Positions 12,580-21,939 of a stretch of DNA of 64,000 nt are shown one piece after another. The stretch's first letter is position 1. Every line of letters starts with the position of its first letter. The notes under the pieces are model-generated. The model did no database searches and had not been told where the DNA came from. It was given only the letters and a program-made list of their open reading frames with translations. The DNA is from Pisolithus tinctorius. Taxonomy: Eukaryota; Basidiomycota; Agaricomycetes; Boletales; Pisolithaceae. Location of the stretch: positions 310,001 through 374,000 of the forward strand of contig JANFAH010000047.1 in NCBI GenBank assembly GCA_024663395.1. Direction: 5' to 3'. The translations under genes were made by a program, and so were the position numbers.

Positions 12580-12904
12580 ATTACCTCAAAGATTGAAGTC
12601 AGAAAGAGGCTCAGGCATCATTCACACTGCAAGATGAGGGGGCACGTGCATTGTGAGGTTGCCCATGGCGATACTTTGGATTGGTGGAGCTGCAGAGTAC
12701 TGTGCTGAGCCCCAAAATATGATAATCATGGCAGACCAAAAAAACATTACTGATTTCAGGCTGGAGTGACCTTGTAAACAAGGTGACTAGTGCTAGTTGT
12801 AGTAGTTGGTAGTGCTGAATAGTGTAGGCTATGCTACACTTTGGTAGTGTGCATTTTTGGCTACTGTCGACTATGAAAAGTGTAGGGTCGAGCCAGAGTG
12901 CGAA

Positions 12905-13263
12905 GGTCACATGACATTTGATCACATGACATAACAGATCACATGATGCAATCACATGATCAATGATGTAATTGTCATGTGATCCAAGGTATTGCCAATC
13001 CCCCATCAATGAAGTCATGTGACTGATGATCATGTGACATATCACTGTCCTAGTCCCATGATCTGTGGTCATGTGACAATTTGTCACAAAGTTGCATAGG
13101 GGCACCATGTGACTTGGTGCCTCAGGGCATGACAGTGGTCTGTCATGTGCATATCTAGGTCACATGACCTCACATGACTGCATCTACACTTGTGGTCATG
13201 TGGTCACAATCATGCGAATCCAGAGTCATGTGACACCATGTGACTGCACCTAGCATGTGACTA
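12905..13263. promoter_or_regulatory. Cluster of 16 CACATG/CATGTG motifs
   Basis: Sixteen copies of the hexamer CACATG (either strand) lie within about 360 bp, most extended to TCACATGA or GTCACATGAC. Spacing is irregular, so this is not a simple tandem repeat. CACATG is an E-box of the kind bound by bHLH factors. The same 10-bp palindrome GTCATGTGAC is present in the U3 of the B/C-family LTRs. A CCAAT box and TATA-like sequence follow downstream, so a promoter or enhancer role is plausible but inferred. Confidence 0.5.
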
Positions 13264-13396
13264 ACTCGCCCCTGAATGCTAAGTGTGGCTGTGCTTCAAC
13301 ATGAATCATGTCACCACTCATTCATTTCTTGACATATGCATCTGTAATTTTGCAGGTGGGATGGTCTAGGGGTGATCTACAACATGTTAATGTATT

Positions 13397-13430
13397 ATCC
13401 AATCAAAATCACTGGTTGATGAGATATAAG
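13397..13430 (+). promoter_or_regulatory. Possible promoter (CCAAT and TATA-like)
   Basis: CCAAT at 13399-13403 and TATAAG at 13424-13429 stand about 60 bp before the ATG of a small plus-strand ORF and downstream of the CACATG cluster. The arrangement is promoter-like, but the start site is inferred only. Confidence 0.3.
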
Positions 13431-13486
13431 GGGAATGGAAAAAGCAAAAGAATATCACAGCATGCATCCCACACATAGTTTATGCA

Positions 13487-13735
13487 ATGCTTAATACCTC
13501 AGATGCATGCCCCATGTCCCTAGCTACCTATGTAGAAAGTATCAAGTCAACCCATCAGGAATTGAATGAACAGTGCACAAATTACACTTCCCAGATGCAT
13601 GGGAAAACTCCAAAAAGCGCAAATAAAATAGTGGAGATTTACAAAACATATCTAAAACATTGCATTGCAGCCTCCACAGTGCTGCTACACTTACACCAAT
13701 TCACCTGGAACATGGGGTGGCATGTCCTGCCATAA
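13487..13735 (+). CDS. Small hypothetical ORF, 82 residues
   Basis: An 82-codon ORF starting at ATG 13487 downstream of a CCAAT/TATA pair. The product has a helical middle (NEQCTNYTSQ, then KIVEIYKTYLK) and a hydrophobic C-terminus; no family is recognised. Upstream ATGs at 13461 and 13482 weaken the start choice. It may be chance coding in decayed DNA. Confidence 0.22.
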   Translation: MLNTSDACPMSLATYVESIKSTHQELNEQCTNYTSQMHGKTPKSANKIVEIYKTYLKHCIAASTVLLHLHQFTWNMGWHVLP

Positions 13736-13807
13736 TAACAGCAGGTGCCTAGTGATATCTTCAACTAGAAGTGCCAAAAATGCGAAATGCACACAATGGT
13801 CAATGGG

Positions 13808-13888
13808 GCATGGGCATTATGTGCAACTCATCAACAAGTTAGGCAGAGTCAGCTGCAACCATGTCCACAACACCTTTGGTGTGTGACA
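13808..13888 (-). repeat. T-family U3 terminus, 81 bp, detached
   Basis: The sequence from GCATGGGCATT to GTGTGACA matches the last 80 or so bases of the minus-oriented T units at 8782 and 26619, then similarity stops abruptly to the left. It is followed by CCGG and the truncated LTR of element A. It marks the right end of the large insertion in A, but its partner end was not found. Confidence 0.7.
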
Positions 13889-14165
13889 CCGGTCTCTGTA
13901 CTATAGTTACTTCTAGTATATAAGCTCTTAGATACTTGGCCTGTACCCCTCAGTCTGAAATCAACTAAGTTTACCCTGTTAACCCCATTTCAGCCTCAGA
14001 CTCAGACTGAGATCCACACAAGGGAATAGTGCTGTAGCCTCAGTCGCTAAGTCCAAACAGTCCAAACCCTCTGTATCCTTGTCTTTCTCCCTGACCCCAA
14101 CCCCTCAGCTTTGTGCCCACTTTGGTCTCCAGTCTGGTCTCAACCTGGACATCCTGAACTTGACA
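13889..14165 (+). repeat. 5' LTR of element A, 3' portion
   Basis: Matches the end of the full LTR at 30984-31491 and stops in CTTGACA. It retains the TATA box (TATATAA near 13917) and predicted transcript start (AGTCTGAAAT, 13952-13961). The first 230 bp or so are separated by the large insertion to the left. The first four bases, CCGG, correspond to CCAG in the 3' LTR. Confidence 0.88.
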
Positions 14166-14177
14166 GTATTTCAGACT
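14166..14177 (+). promoter_or_regulatory. Self-priming PBS of element A
   Basis: ATTTCAGACT (14168-14177), two bases after the LTR, is the exact reverse complement of AGTCTGAAAT at 13952-13961 in the LTR, about 35 nt after the TATA box. This is the Tf1/sushi type of self-priming, where the 5' end of the RNA folds onto the PBS. Confidence 0.75.
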
Positions 14178-14203
14178 CTCCACTTGTGTGGGTCTAATAC
14201 ATC

Positions 14204-15583
14204 ATGGCAACCAAGACTCACTTCCAACCTCCCCATGGCCACTCTGCCACCAATCCCAACTCTGCCTCAGCCAGTGGGGCTCACCGCAAAACAGCACTAG
14301 CTGCTTTGGGCACCACTAGGTGCTCTCCAGATCCTGTTAGTCCCTTCAGGGGCTTTTCAGCCTGCACATCTAATACCCCCACCCCACGTCATCCCACTGC
14401 TCCCATCCCCAAGGGTGACCCTGGTGATGATGGGCCAGGCGACAATGATGACAACAACCCAGACAACGATGACCCTGGTGATAATGGTCCTGGTGATGAT
14501 AATCTGGATGATGATGATCCAGAGGATGAACCGGACCTCCCAGATCCGGACACCAAGCCTGCCATTACGGTCTTAGATAACCTCACATTGGCCATCAAAC
14601 TGTTGGCTCGCAATGCCTGCACTAGTCCTGAGTCCTCAAGCAGGACCAAGTTGTGCAAGCCTGACACTTTTGACAGAACCAACCCCAAGAAGCTTCATGC
14701 TTTCTTTATCCAGTGCAAGCTCAATTTCCAAGACCAACCCTGGGCTTTCAGGACCAACCATGCCAAAGTCATCTTCACACAATCCTACCTCAAAGGCATG
14801 GCCCTTGAGTGGTTCAAGCCAGACTTGCTCAGGCTTGACGACCCCAACAACCAGCCTCTCTGGATGGACTCCTGGAGGGAGTTCATCCTAGAGTTGCAAA
14901 CCACTTTCAGCCCCCATGACCCAGTTGCTGATGCCGAGAGTCAGCTTGACCATCTACATATGAAGGAAAGTCAGTGCATTAACAAATATGTAGTGGACTT
15001 CAATCAGCTTGCTTTGCAAGTCCGAGGCTATGGAGATGGTGTGCTGTGCCATCATTTCTATTCTGGGCTCCCAGACCAAATTAAGGACGAAGTCTGTCGA
15101 GTTGGTAAACCCCAGACTCTACATGAGCTCTGTCACCTCACCCAGGAGATAGACACACACTATTGGGAGAGCAAGGAAGAAGTCCAAAGGGCAAGTAAGC
15201 ACCAAGGCTCGTCCAACTCCAACAATAATAAGTCTGGCAGCTCTGGCAACAACAACCAGCCCAAGACTGCTCAAGATAAATCCAAGACTGGCAGCAACAA
15301 CAACACCGGATCTTCCCCCAAGGCAGCTTCATCGAAGCCAGGCAACAATAATACTAGCAACTTGTCCAAGCCCAAGCCTAGCAAACTCAGAAAGGATGGG
15401 AAGCTCACCCCAGAAGAATGCAAGTGTTGCATAGACAGAAACCTCGGCATGTTCTGCAGAGGGTCCAGTCATTTTGCTGACAAATGCCCCAAGAAAGCCA
15501 GAAAGGCCAAAGCTCGTGCTGTGGCCACCACTGAGGCCGCACCAGCCTTGGGCTTGGGTTCTACCCCTGAGACAAAAAAATAG
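14204..15583 (+). CDS. Gag of element A
   Basis: Structural Gag, 459 residues, still open. Order: a Pro/Ser-rich N-terminus, a long Asp/Asn/Gly low-complexity acidic stretch (about residues 65-115), the retrotransposon capsid domain (KPDTFDRTNPKKLHAFF, AQ-type YLKGMALEWF, FYSGLPDQIKDEV), a Ser/Asn/Gly linker and a C-terminal nucleocapsid. The zinc knuckle is damaged: the sibling sequence CLFCGEAGH reads GMFCRGSSH here, so the first zinc-binding cysteine is missing. The ATG at 14204 follows the PBS by about 26 nt. The stop TAG lies directly after a slippery A-run. Confidence 0.9.
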   Translation: MATKTHFQPPHGHSATNPNSASASGAHRKTALAALGTTRCSPDPVSPFRGFSACTSNTPTPRHPTAPIPKGDPGDDGPGDNDDNNPDNDDPGDNGPGDDNLDDDDPEDEPDLPDPDTKPAITVLDNLTLAIKLLARNACTSPESSSRTKLCKPDTFDRTNPKKLHAFFIQCKLNFQDQPWAFRTNHAKVIFTQSYLKGMALEWFKPDLLRLDDPNNQPLWMDSWREFILELQTTFSPHDPVADAESQLDHLHMKESQCINKYVVDFNQLALQVRGYGDGVLCHHFYSGLPDQIKDEVCRVGKPQTLHELCHLTQEIDTHYWESKEEVQRASKHQGSSNSNNNKSGSSGNNNQPKTAQDKSKTGSNNNTGSSPKAASSKPGNNNTSNLSKPKPSKLRKDGKLTPEECKCCIDRNLGMFCRGSSHFADKCPKKARKAKARAVATTEAAPALGLGSTPETKK

Positions 15584-15620
15584 GTAGCAGCTCCTGGGAC
15601 TCCACACAATCCAGGAGCTG
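15574..15620 (+). promoter_or_regulatory. -1 ribosomal frameshift signal, element A
   Basis: Slippery heptamer A AAA AAA (15574-15580) in the Gag frame, immediately before TAG, then a 7-nt spacer and a perfect 10-bp hairpin (CAGCTCCTGG at 15588-15597 with CCAGGAGCTG at 15611-15620, 13-nt loop). A -1 shift leads into the pol frame. Confidence 0.75.
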
Positions 15621-16267
15621 TGTTGACTCCAGTTGTGCAAACTTGGAGGCTTGTCTCAATGCATCTGCTCTTTCCAGCCTGAATTCTTTAACCCTGTATG
15701 TCACATTAGAAAACCCAGATTTACCTCAGCTTCATACTTTAGTGGACTCTGGTTCCACTCACTGTTTTATAGATAATCACTTTGCTAATCAACACTCTTT
15801 TACCCTGTACTCGGTCTCCCCAATCTGACTCTGGCTTTTCGATGGAATGTCCACCTTCACCATAACCTCAGCAGTAGATGTCAATATCCACTTCACATCC
15901 AGCGATGTCACCCCAGTAACCCTGTATCTAGCCCTGTTGGATTCTGAGTGTAAGATAGTTCTTGGACATGACTGGCTCACCCGCTACAATCCGTTGATTG
16001 ATTGGGTATTGGGCAGTCCAACTTTCCAGACTCCTACACAAGGAATGCCAACCCCATCAACACCCCCTGTAAGTCCGGCCTCCACCAGCTTTCCTGACCC
16101 TGGTCCTAGTGACCAACCCAGCCTTGTGCCATCTGTACTGGTCTCTGACTCCCTGGCTCACACCCCTCTGAAGGCCCCTCTTGTTTCTCTAATCAATGCA
16201 GCCACCTTTGTGTGCGCCTGCAAGCTAGAAGGGTCCACCCAGTTCCAACTTCAGCTCCACCCCTCAG

Positions 16268-16981
16268 TGTCAAGTCTGGGCCTACTCCGACCAACTCCGA
16301 CGCTAAACAAGGTCTAGAGGAGGGTCTGGAAGCAAGTCTGACACAGAAGAACAGAACTCCGACTAGCAGAGTGTCAGCAGGAACAAAGACTGCCAAGACA
16401 AAGGCGGAGCGGAGTGAGGGCGTCAGGTTTAGCTCATGCACTACCCCCTTGCACGATCTCAGCCCTTGTATTTCAGAGGGAGAGTACAGACGGAGAGTCA
16501 GAGATAACTCTGACAGGCAGAAGATGGAATCAGAGGGAGTAGGAACTAAGTTGATATTCGTACTGAAGAACAGCGGAGTACAGTACATGCTTTTATACTG
16601 CTACGGAGGTACAGTAACCGGAATCGGAACTGACATACGGAGACTCATAAATTTTCAAGTAAAATTTCCTGGACAACGAATGAAGGGTAGATGGAGGACA
16701 TACGAACAGGTAACACAGAACATCTAGAAAAGGAAATAGTCCAGATGCTGGACCATGCGGTGAGCGTGCTGCGGAGTACCTGACTGCGAAGGTAGTCACA
16801 TGACCCCTCAGAGAATGGACCGCTCGGTCCAGTAGGAGAGTAACACAAGTCTGACAACAGTCGGAGTGGAGATGGTTTGTAGACGATAGAAGGTGGGCGG
16901 AGTTGGTGCGGAGTGAGCGAATGACCGGCGGAAAAGGTTGCGGAGTGAGTAAAGACCTATGACGAATGCACGGTTATGACA
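16268..16981 (-). repeat. Solo LTR of the B/C Gypsy family
   Basis: Exactly 714 bp, like the LTRs of elements B and C, in reverse orientation: TGTCAAGT...GTTATGACA on the plus strand. It is flanked by CTCAG on both sides (16263-16267 and 16982-16986). It interrupts element A's pol between protease and reverse transcriptase. It is the product of LTR-LTR recombination after insertion. Confidence 0.93.
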
Positions 16982-18421
16982 CTCAGACTCAGCTCAAGCC
17001 CAATCGACCTCGGCTTCCTCTCCTCTGGCCTTACCCAATGTCCCAGAAGAGTACCATGACTTCACTGATGTATTCAGAAAAGCCAAGGCCTCAGCACTCC
17101 CACTGCACTGGGAGTATGACCTGAAGATAGTGCTCAAAGAAGGAACAATCCTGCCATTAGGCACCATCTACTCACTGTCTCCAGTTGAGCTCTGAGCTCT
17201 CCAGACTTTCATTGATGAAAACCTCACTACTGGATTCATTCGGCCTACCTCTTCCCCTTATGCTGCACCAGTCCTCTTTGTCAAAAAGAAGGATGGCTCC
17301 CTCTGACTCTGTGTAGACTTCCACAGCCTCGACAAAATCACTAAGAAGAATTGCTACCCACTCCTGCTCATCTCTGACCTATTAGATTCACCAAGCCGAG
17401 CCAAGATCTACACTAAGATTGATCTTTGGTATGCCTACCATCTCGTCCAGATTACCCTGGGCAATGAATGGAAGACTGCATTCCAGACTCAGTATGGATC
17501 TTACAAGTGGTTAGTAATGCCTTTCGGCCTCACCAATGCACCAGCCATGTTCCAACACTTCATGAATACCATTCTTGCAGACATGTTGGATGTCTGTGTA
17601 GTCATCTACTTAGATGACATCCTAATCTACTCCAGAGATAAGGAGTCTCACAAGCAGCATGTCTGAGAGGTCCTCTGCTGGCTTTGGCTTCACAGCCTTT
17701 ATGTGAAGCCAGAGAAATGTGAGTTTCACTCAGACTCAGTCGAATACCTCAGATTCCATCTTTCCCCTGCCAGCCTCACGATGTCGAAGGAAAAGGTCCA
17801 GATCATTTGTGACTGGCCTGAGCCTCACAAGGTCAAGGACATTCAATCTTTCCTCAGCTTCACAAATTTCTACCGCTGGTTTATCTTTAACTACTTGGAC
17901 ATTGTCATACCCTTAACCCAGCTTACTTGCAAGGGTGCCCCTTGGAACTTCTCTGAGGAGTGCCACCAGTCATTCAACAACCTCAAGGCTGCCTTCACCA
18001 CTGTGCCAGTCTTAACTCACTTCATCCCTGGGGTCCCTATCACTGTCAAGACCAATGCTTCAGACTATGCCATCGCCAGCATCCTCTCTATCACCTGCAG
18101 TGATGGCCAGATCCACCTGGTCACCTTTTACTCCCAGACTCTGATGACCCTGGAGTTGAATTATGACACCCATGATAAGGAATTGCTTGCAATTTTTGAA
18201 GCATTCTGGACCTGGCACCACTACCTTGAGGGTTCAGCCTCACCAGTTGACATTGTTACCAACCACAAGAACCTCAAGTACTTTTCTCCCTCTAAGGTAC
18301 TCACCTGCCACCAAGCTCACTGGTCAGAGCTCCTGTCTCAGTTCAACATGATCATTAGATTCAGGCCCAGTAAGCTTGGGGCTAAGCCCAACACCCTAAC
18401 TAGACAATGGGATGTCTACCC

Positions 18422-18435
18422 AAAAGAGGGGGATA
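18422..18435 (+). promoter_or_regulatory. Candidate central polypurine tract, element A
   Basis: AAAAGAGGGGGATA lies inside pol between RNase H and integrase and nearly repeats the element's 3' PPT (TAAGAGGGGGATAC at 30970-30983). It also encodes a conserved YPKEGD peptide, so protein constraint is an alternative explanation. Confidence 0.45.
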
Positions 18436-21164
18436 GCAGCTATGCCCAAGTGAACCCACAAAATCTGAGACCAGTCTTCACCCAAGAACAACTAGCAGTC
18501 TCCCTTCACACCACATACCTCAAGTACCTGGTCTTACAAGCAGTTGCTTTAATGGATGTCAAGAGGTTACACAATGATATCCTGACTGCACTGCCAGACA
18601 ACCTGGTCTCACAAATCTGCCTGTCCAACATGTCTGATCCCCAGTGGTCAGTAGACAACACTGGCTTCCTTTGGCTTGATGGAAGGATCTATGTGCCAGA
18701 CTCAAATGACCTTCGCCTTAGGGTCTTGTGCCTCAAGCATGACCACCCTCTGTCTGGCCACTTCAGCCAGAACCGCACCCTAGAGCTCATTCAGCATGAA
18801 TATACCTGGCCCAGCCTCAGGACATTCATCAAAGACTATGTCCGGTCTTGCATGGCCTGTGCTTGGGCTAAGGTTCCCTGCCATTGGCCTTATGGCCTCC
18901 TTAAGCAACTTCTGGTGCCAGAAAAACTGTGGAATTCCATATCCATGGATTTCATCAAGCAACTCCTGACCTCAACTGGCTTCATGGCCATCCTTGTTGT
19001 AGTTGACCAGCTTTCCAAGCAGGCCATATTCATCCCAACCCACGACACTATCACAGCCCCAGAACTTGCCAAACTATTCCTACTCCATGTCTTTTTGAAG
19101 CATGGAGTACTGGCCCATGTAACCTCAGACTGAGGTTCGGAGTTCGTCTCTCACTTCTTCTGGTCACTTGGTAAGGCCTTAGATATGCGCTTACACTTCA
19201 CCTCAGGCTACCACCCTGAGGGTGATGGCCAGACTGAGAGGACCAACCAGACACTGGAACAGTATCTCCAAGTCTACTGTAACTACCAACAGGACAACTG
19301 GGCTGACCTGCTACCATTGGCTGAGTTCACTTACAACAATGCCCCTAGTGCTACTACTGGTGTTTCACCCTTCTTTGCTAATAAGGGCTATCACCCTAAC
19401 ATCTCAGTGTACCCAGAGCATGACCTCACTTCTGCTTGGGCTCATGACAATGCAGTTGACTTAAACTCACTGCACCAATACCTACAGGAAGAAATGACTC
19501 TTGCTCAACAACAATATCAAGGACTGGCTGATGCCAAATGCATGCCAGCTCTGGGCTTCAAGGTTGGTGACCAAGTATATGTCAAAGCCAAATACTTCCA
19601 GTCAACTTGGCCTTCCAAGAAGCTCTCAGAGAAAAACCTTGGGCTGTATCCAGTCATAGCTCAGGCCAGTACCCACTTGTTCACACTGCACCTGCCGGAC
19701 TCAATGCACACAGTGCATCCAGTCTTCCATGTTTCCCAGCTTGAGCCAGCCATCCCTAATACCATCCTGAACTGGACTCAACCACCACCCCCACCAGTCA
19801 AGGTCAACAGTGAACTGGAGTTTGAGGTAGCAGAAATCCTCAACTCCAAGGTCAACCAGCATCACCAGTGTTGGTTACAGTATCTAGTCTGGTGGACTGG
19901 CTATGAAGGGACAGATGAAGAAACCACTTGGGTACTTTCTACTGAACTGGACAATGCCTCTGAACTTGTACAAGAGGTCCATTCTTGCTACCCCAGTAAA
20001 CCCGGCCCATACCAATGAGGACCAGTCTCAACTGGCCTCAGTTTCAGTTTCTGTTTTCTATTGGTATCTAGTGTTCCTTTAATCTCTTACTTACTTTGTT
20101 TTCTCTTTCTTGTTTTCTCTTACTGTACTATAGAAGACTGAGACCAGACACTGCCCATGACATTCACAGAGAAAAAACTACAAGACCATATGCTATGAAA
20201 CTACTCAGCCTCAGCCATAGTTTCATCCTCCCCACTGGACTCCTCCTCCTCATCCTCACTGTGGGCCTTCAGCCAGTTGGCCTCCTTGCACAGCTCATCG
20301 GAATCGAGCTCAGATGAGCCTGAGTCTGAGGGGGACACAGCCATCCCAAAGCTGTAGGACTCATCAAGCATAGCCTCAAGTGCATCAGCAATCCTACCAG
20401 AGTTCTCAGCCACAGTCTCATGGGCCTCGAAGAGGCCTGCCAGGTTGTTCACAATCAGCCCCGTGACATTGATCAAGCACTCGAGCTTGTCTTCCAAGCC
20501 CGAGAATGCTGTTGCACCAGGCCCCCTTGGCCTGCTCCTACTGGCCTCGTCTTCATTGACATCCAGCACCTCCAGCGGCTTGTCAACAGCCTTCAACTTC
20601 TTCTTACTAGGCCCAGGCTCAGGTGTCTCCTCATCAGCCTTCTGCTTCTTCCCCTCGTCAATTCTCCTGGCCTTGGGACCAGCCTTGGCATCCTTTCCAT
20701 CTCCGGGCCACTGGCATTTACCTTTTGAGAGGTTGCAGCACATGCAGGCCACCCTCCTCTTGTTGTCGTCCACAAGGAACTCACAGACGACTTTGGCCTG
20801 GGTGCAACAAGTACAACTAAAAAGGAGGTTAGAAGAAAGAATATGCACAAGGTTAAAAGGTCACTCACCCAGGGTCCATAACCACCTTCTTCACCTCCCC
20901 CCCAGCGTCATCACCCTCATTGGCCTTGGCCTTGCATCTTTGCTTGGCCTCCCTTTCCTCCTCAGCCCTGCATCTCTCTTCATCCTCGCATGCCTGTTTC
21001 TCCTCAGCCTCCCGTTCTGCCCTCTTGGCTTCAGCCTTTTCCCTTGCTGCCCTCTTGGCCTCAAGCTGCACCTGTTCTTCATGCTGGGCTTGTTCAGCTG
21101 CCTTTTGTCTCTTTCTTTCCTTTGCCTTTGCCTTCATCACCTCCTCTTTGTCATTGGTGTCATA

Positions 21165-21878
21165 TGTCATAACCGTGCGTTCGTCATAGGTCTTTACTCA
21201 CTCCGCAACCTGTTCCGCCAGTCATTCGTTCACTCTGCACCAACTCCGCCCACCTTCTATTGTCTACGAACCATCTCCGCTCCGACTGTTGTTGGACTTG
21301 TGTTACTCTCCTACCGGACCGAGCGGTCCATTCTCTGAGGGGTCATGTGACTACCTTCGCAGTCAGGTACTCCGCAGCGCGCTCACCGCATGGTCCAGCA
21401 TCTGGACTATTTCCTTTTCTAGATGTTCTGTGTTACCCGTTCGTATGTCCTCCGTCTACCCTTCATTCGTCGTCCAGGAAGTTTTACTTGAAAATTTATG
21501 AGTCTCCGTATGTCAGTTCCGATTCCGGTTACTGTACCTCCGTAGCAGTATAAAAGCATGTACTGTACTCTGCTGTTCTTCAGTACGAATATCAACTTAG
21601 TTCCTACTCCCTCTGATTCTGTCTTCTGCCTGTCGGAGTTATCTCTGACTCTCTGTCTGTACTCTCCCTCTGAAATACAAGGGCTGAGATCGTGCAAGGG
21701 GGTAGCGCACGAGCTAAACCCGATGCCCTCACTCCGCTCCGCCTTTGTCTCGGCGGTCTTCGTTCCTGCCGACACTCCGCTAGTCGGAGTTCTGTTCTTC
21801 TGTGTCGGACTTGCTTCCGAACCCCTCTCTAGACCTTATATAGCGTCGGAGTTGGTCGGAGTAGGCCCGGACTTGACA
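21165..21878 (+). repeat. 5' LTR of element B
   Basis: TGTCATAACC...CTTGACA, 714 bp. TATA box TATAAAA at 21549-21555 and predicted transcript start AGTACGAATAT at 21582-21592, 33 nt further. U3 contains the palindrome GTCATGTGAC and the CGG/CCG inverted repeat near 21315 (last G decayed to A here). Confidence 0.93.
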
Positions 21879-21891
21879 GTATATTCGTACT
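21879..21891 (+). promoter_or_regulatory. Self-priming PBS of element B
   Basis: ATATTCGTACT (21881-21891) is an exact 11-nt reverse complement of AGTACGAATAT at 21582-21592, the predicted RNA 5' end. Confidence 0.8.
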
Positions 21892-21939
21892 CGCACTTGT
21901 ACGATCTCCTTTTCTGTCTTCCAAAAAACTTACACCGTT

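Larger units (their letters stand above)
942..13888. other. Old CpG-poor insertion block within the 5' LTR of element A
   Basis: The block contains a Helitron helicase relic, unidentified exon-like pieces, an F-box/nucleotidyltransferase pseudogene and a promoter-like region. It ends at 13888 with an 81-bp T-family terminus, followed by CCGG and the rest of element A's 5' LTR. The missing first part of that LTR (compare 30984 to about 31218) must lie left of the window, so the whole insertion exceeds 13.9 kb. CpG is rare throughout, which suggests long methylation-driven decay. Confidence 0.6.
15581..20018 (+). pseudogene. Pol of element A (PR-RT-RH-IN-chromodomain), five TGA stops
   Basis: Domains in order: aspartic protease (LVDSGSTHCFID near 15740), then after the solo LTR a reverse transcriptase with YLDDILIYS (about 17610), RNase H, integrase zinc finger with HHCC residues, the DDE integrase core (SMDFI; YHPEGDGQTERTNQ), and a C-terminal chromodomain (EVAEILNSKV, YLVWWTGYEG). 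In-frame stops are at 15826, 17193, 17304, 17664 and 19131, all TGA; the last replaces the Arg of the conserved TSDRG motif, as expected from CGA to TGA. The solo LTR with its 5-bp duplication adds 719 bp. Non-functional. Confidence 0.92.

Noticed and set aside
12905..13263. CRISPR array or classic tandem repeat
   Set aside because: The motif is only 6-10 bp, palindromic and irregularly spaced, with no repeated spacer length; this is eukaryotic DNA.
16212..16727. 171-codon plus-strand ORF over the solo LTR
   Set aside because: It reads through the antisense side of the LTR and continues from gag-pol remnants. The same frames appear in every B/C LTR, in line with a repeat rather than a gene.
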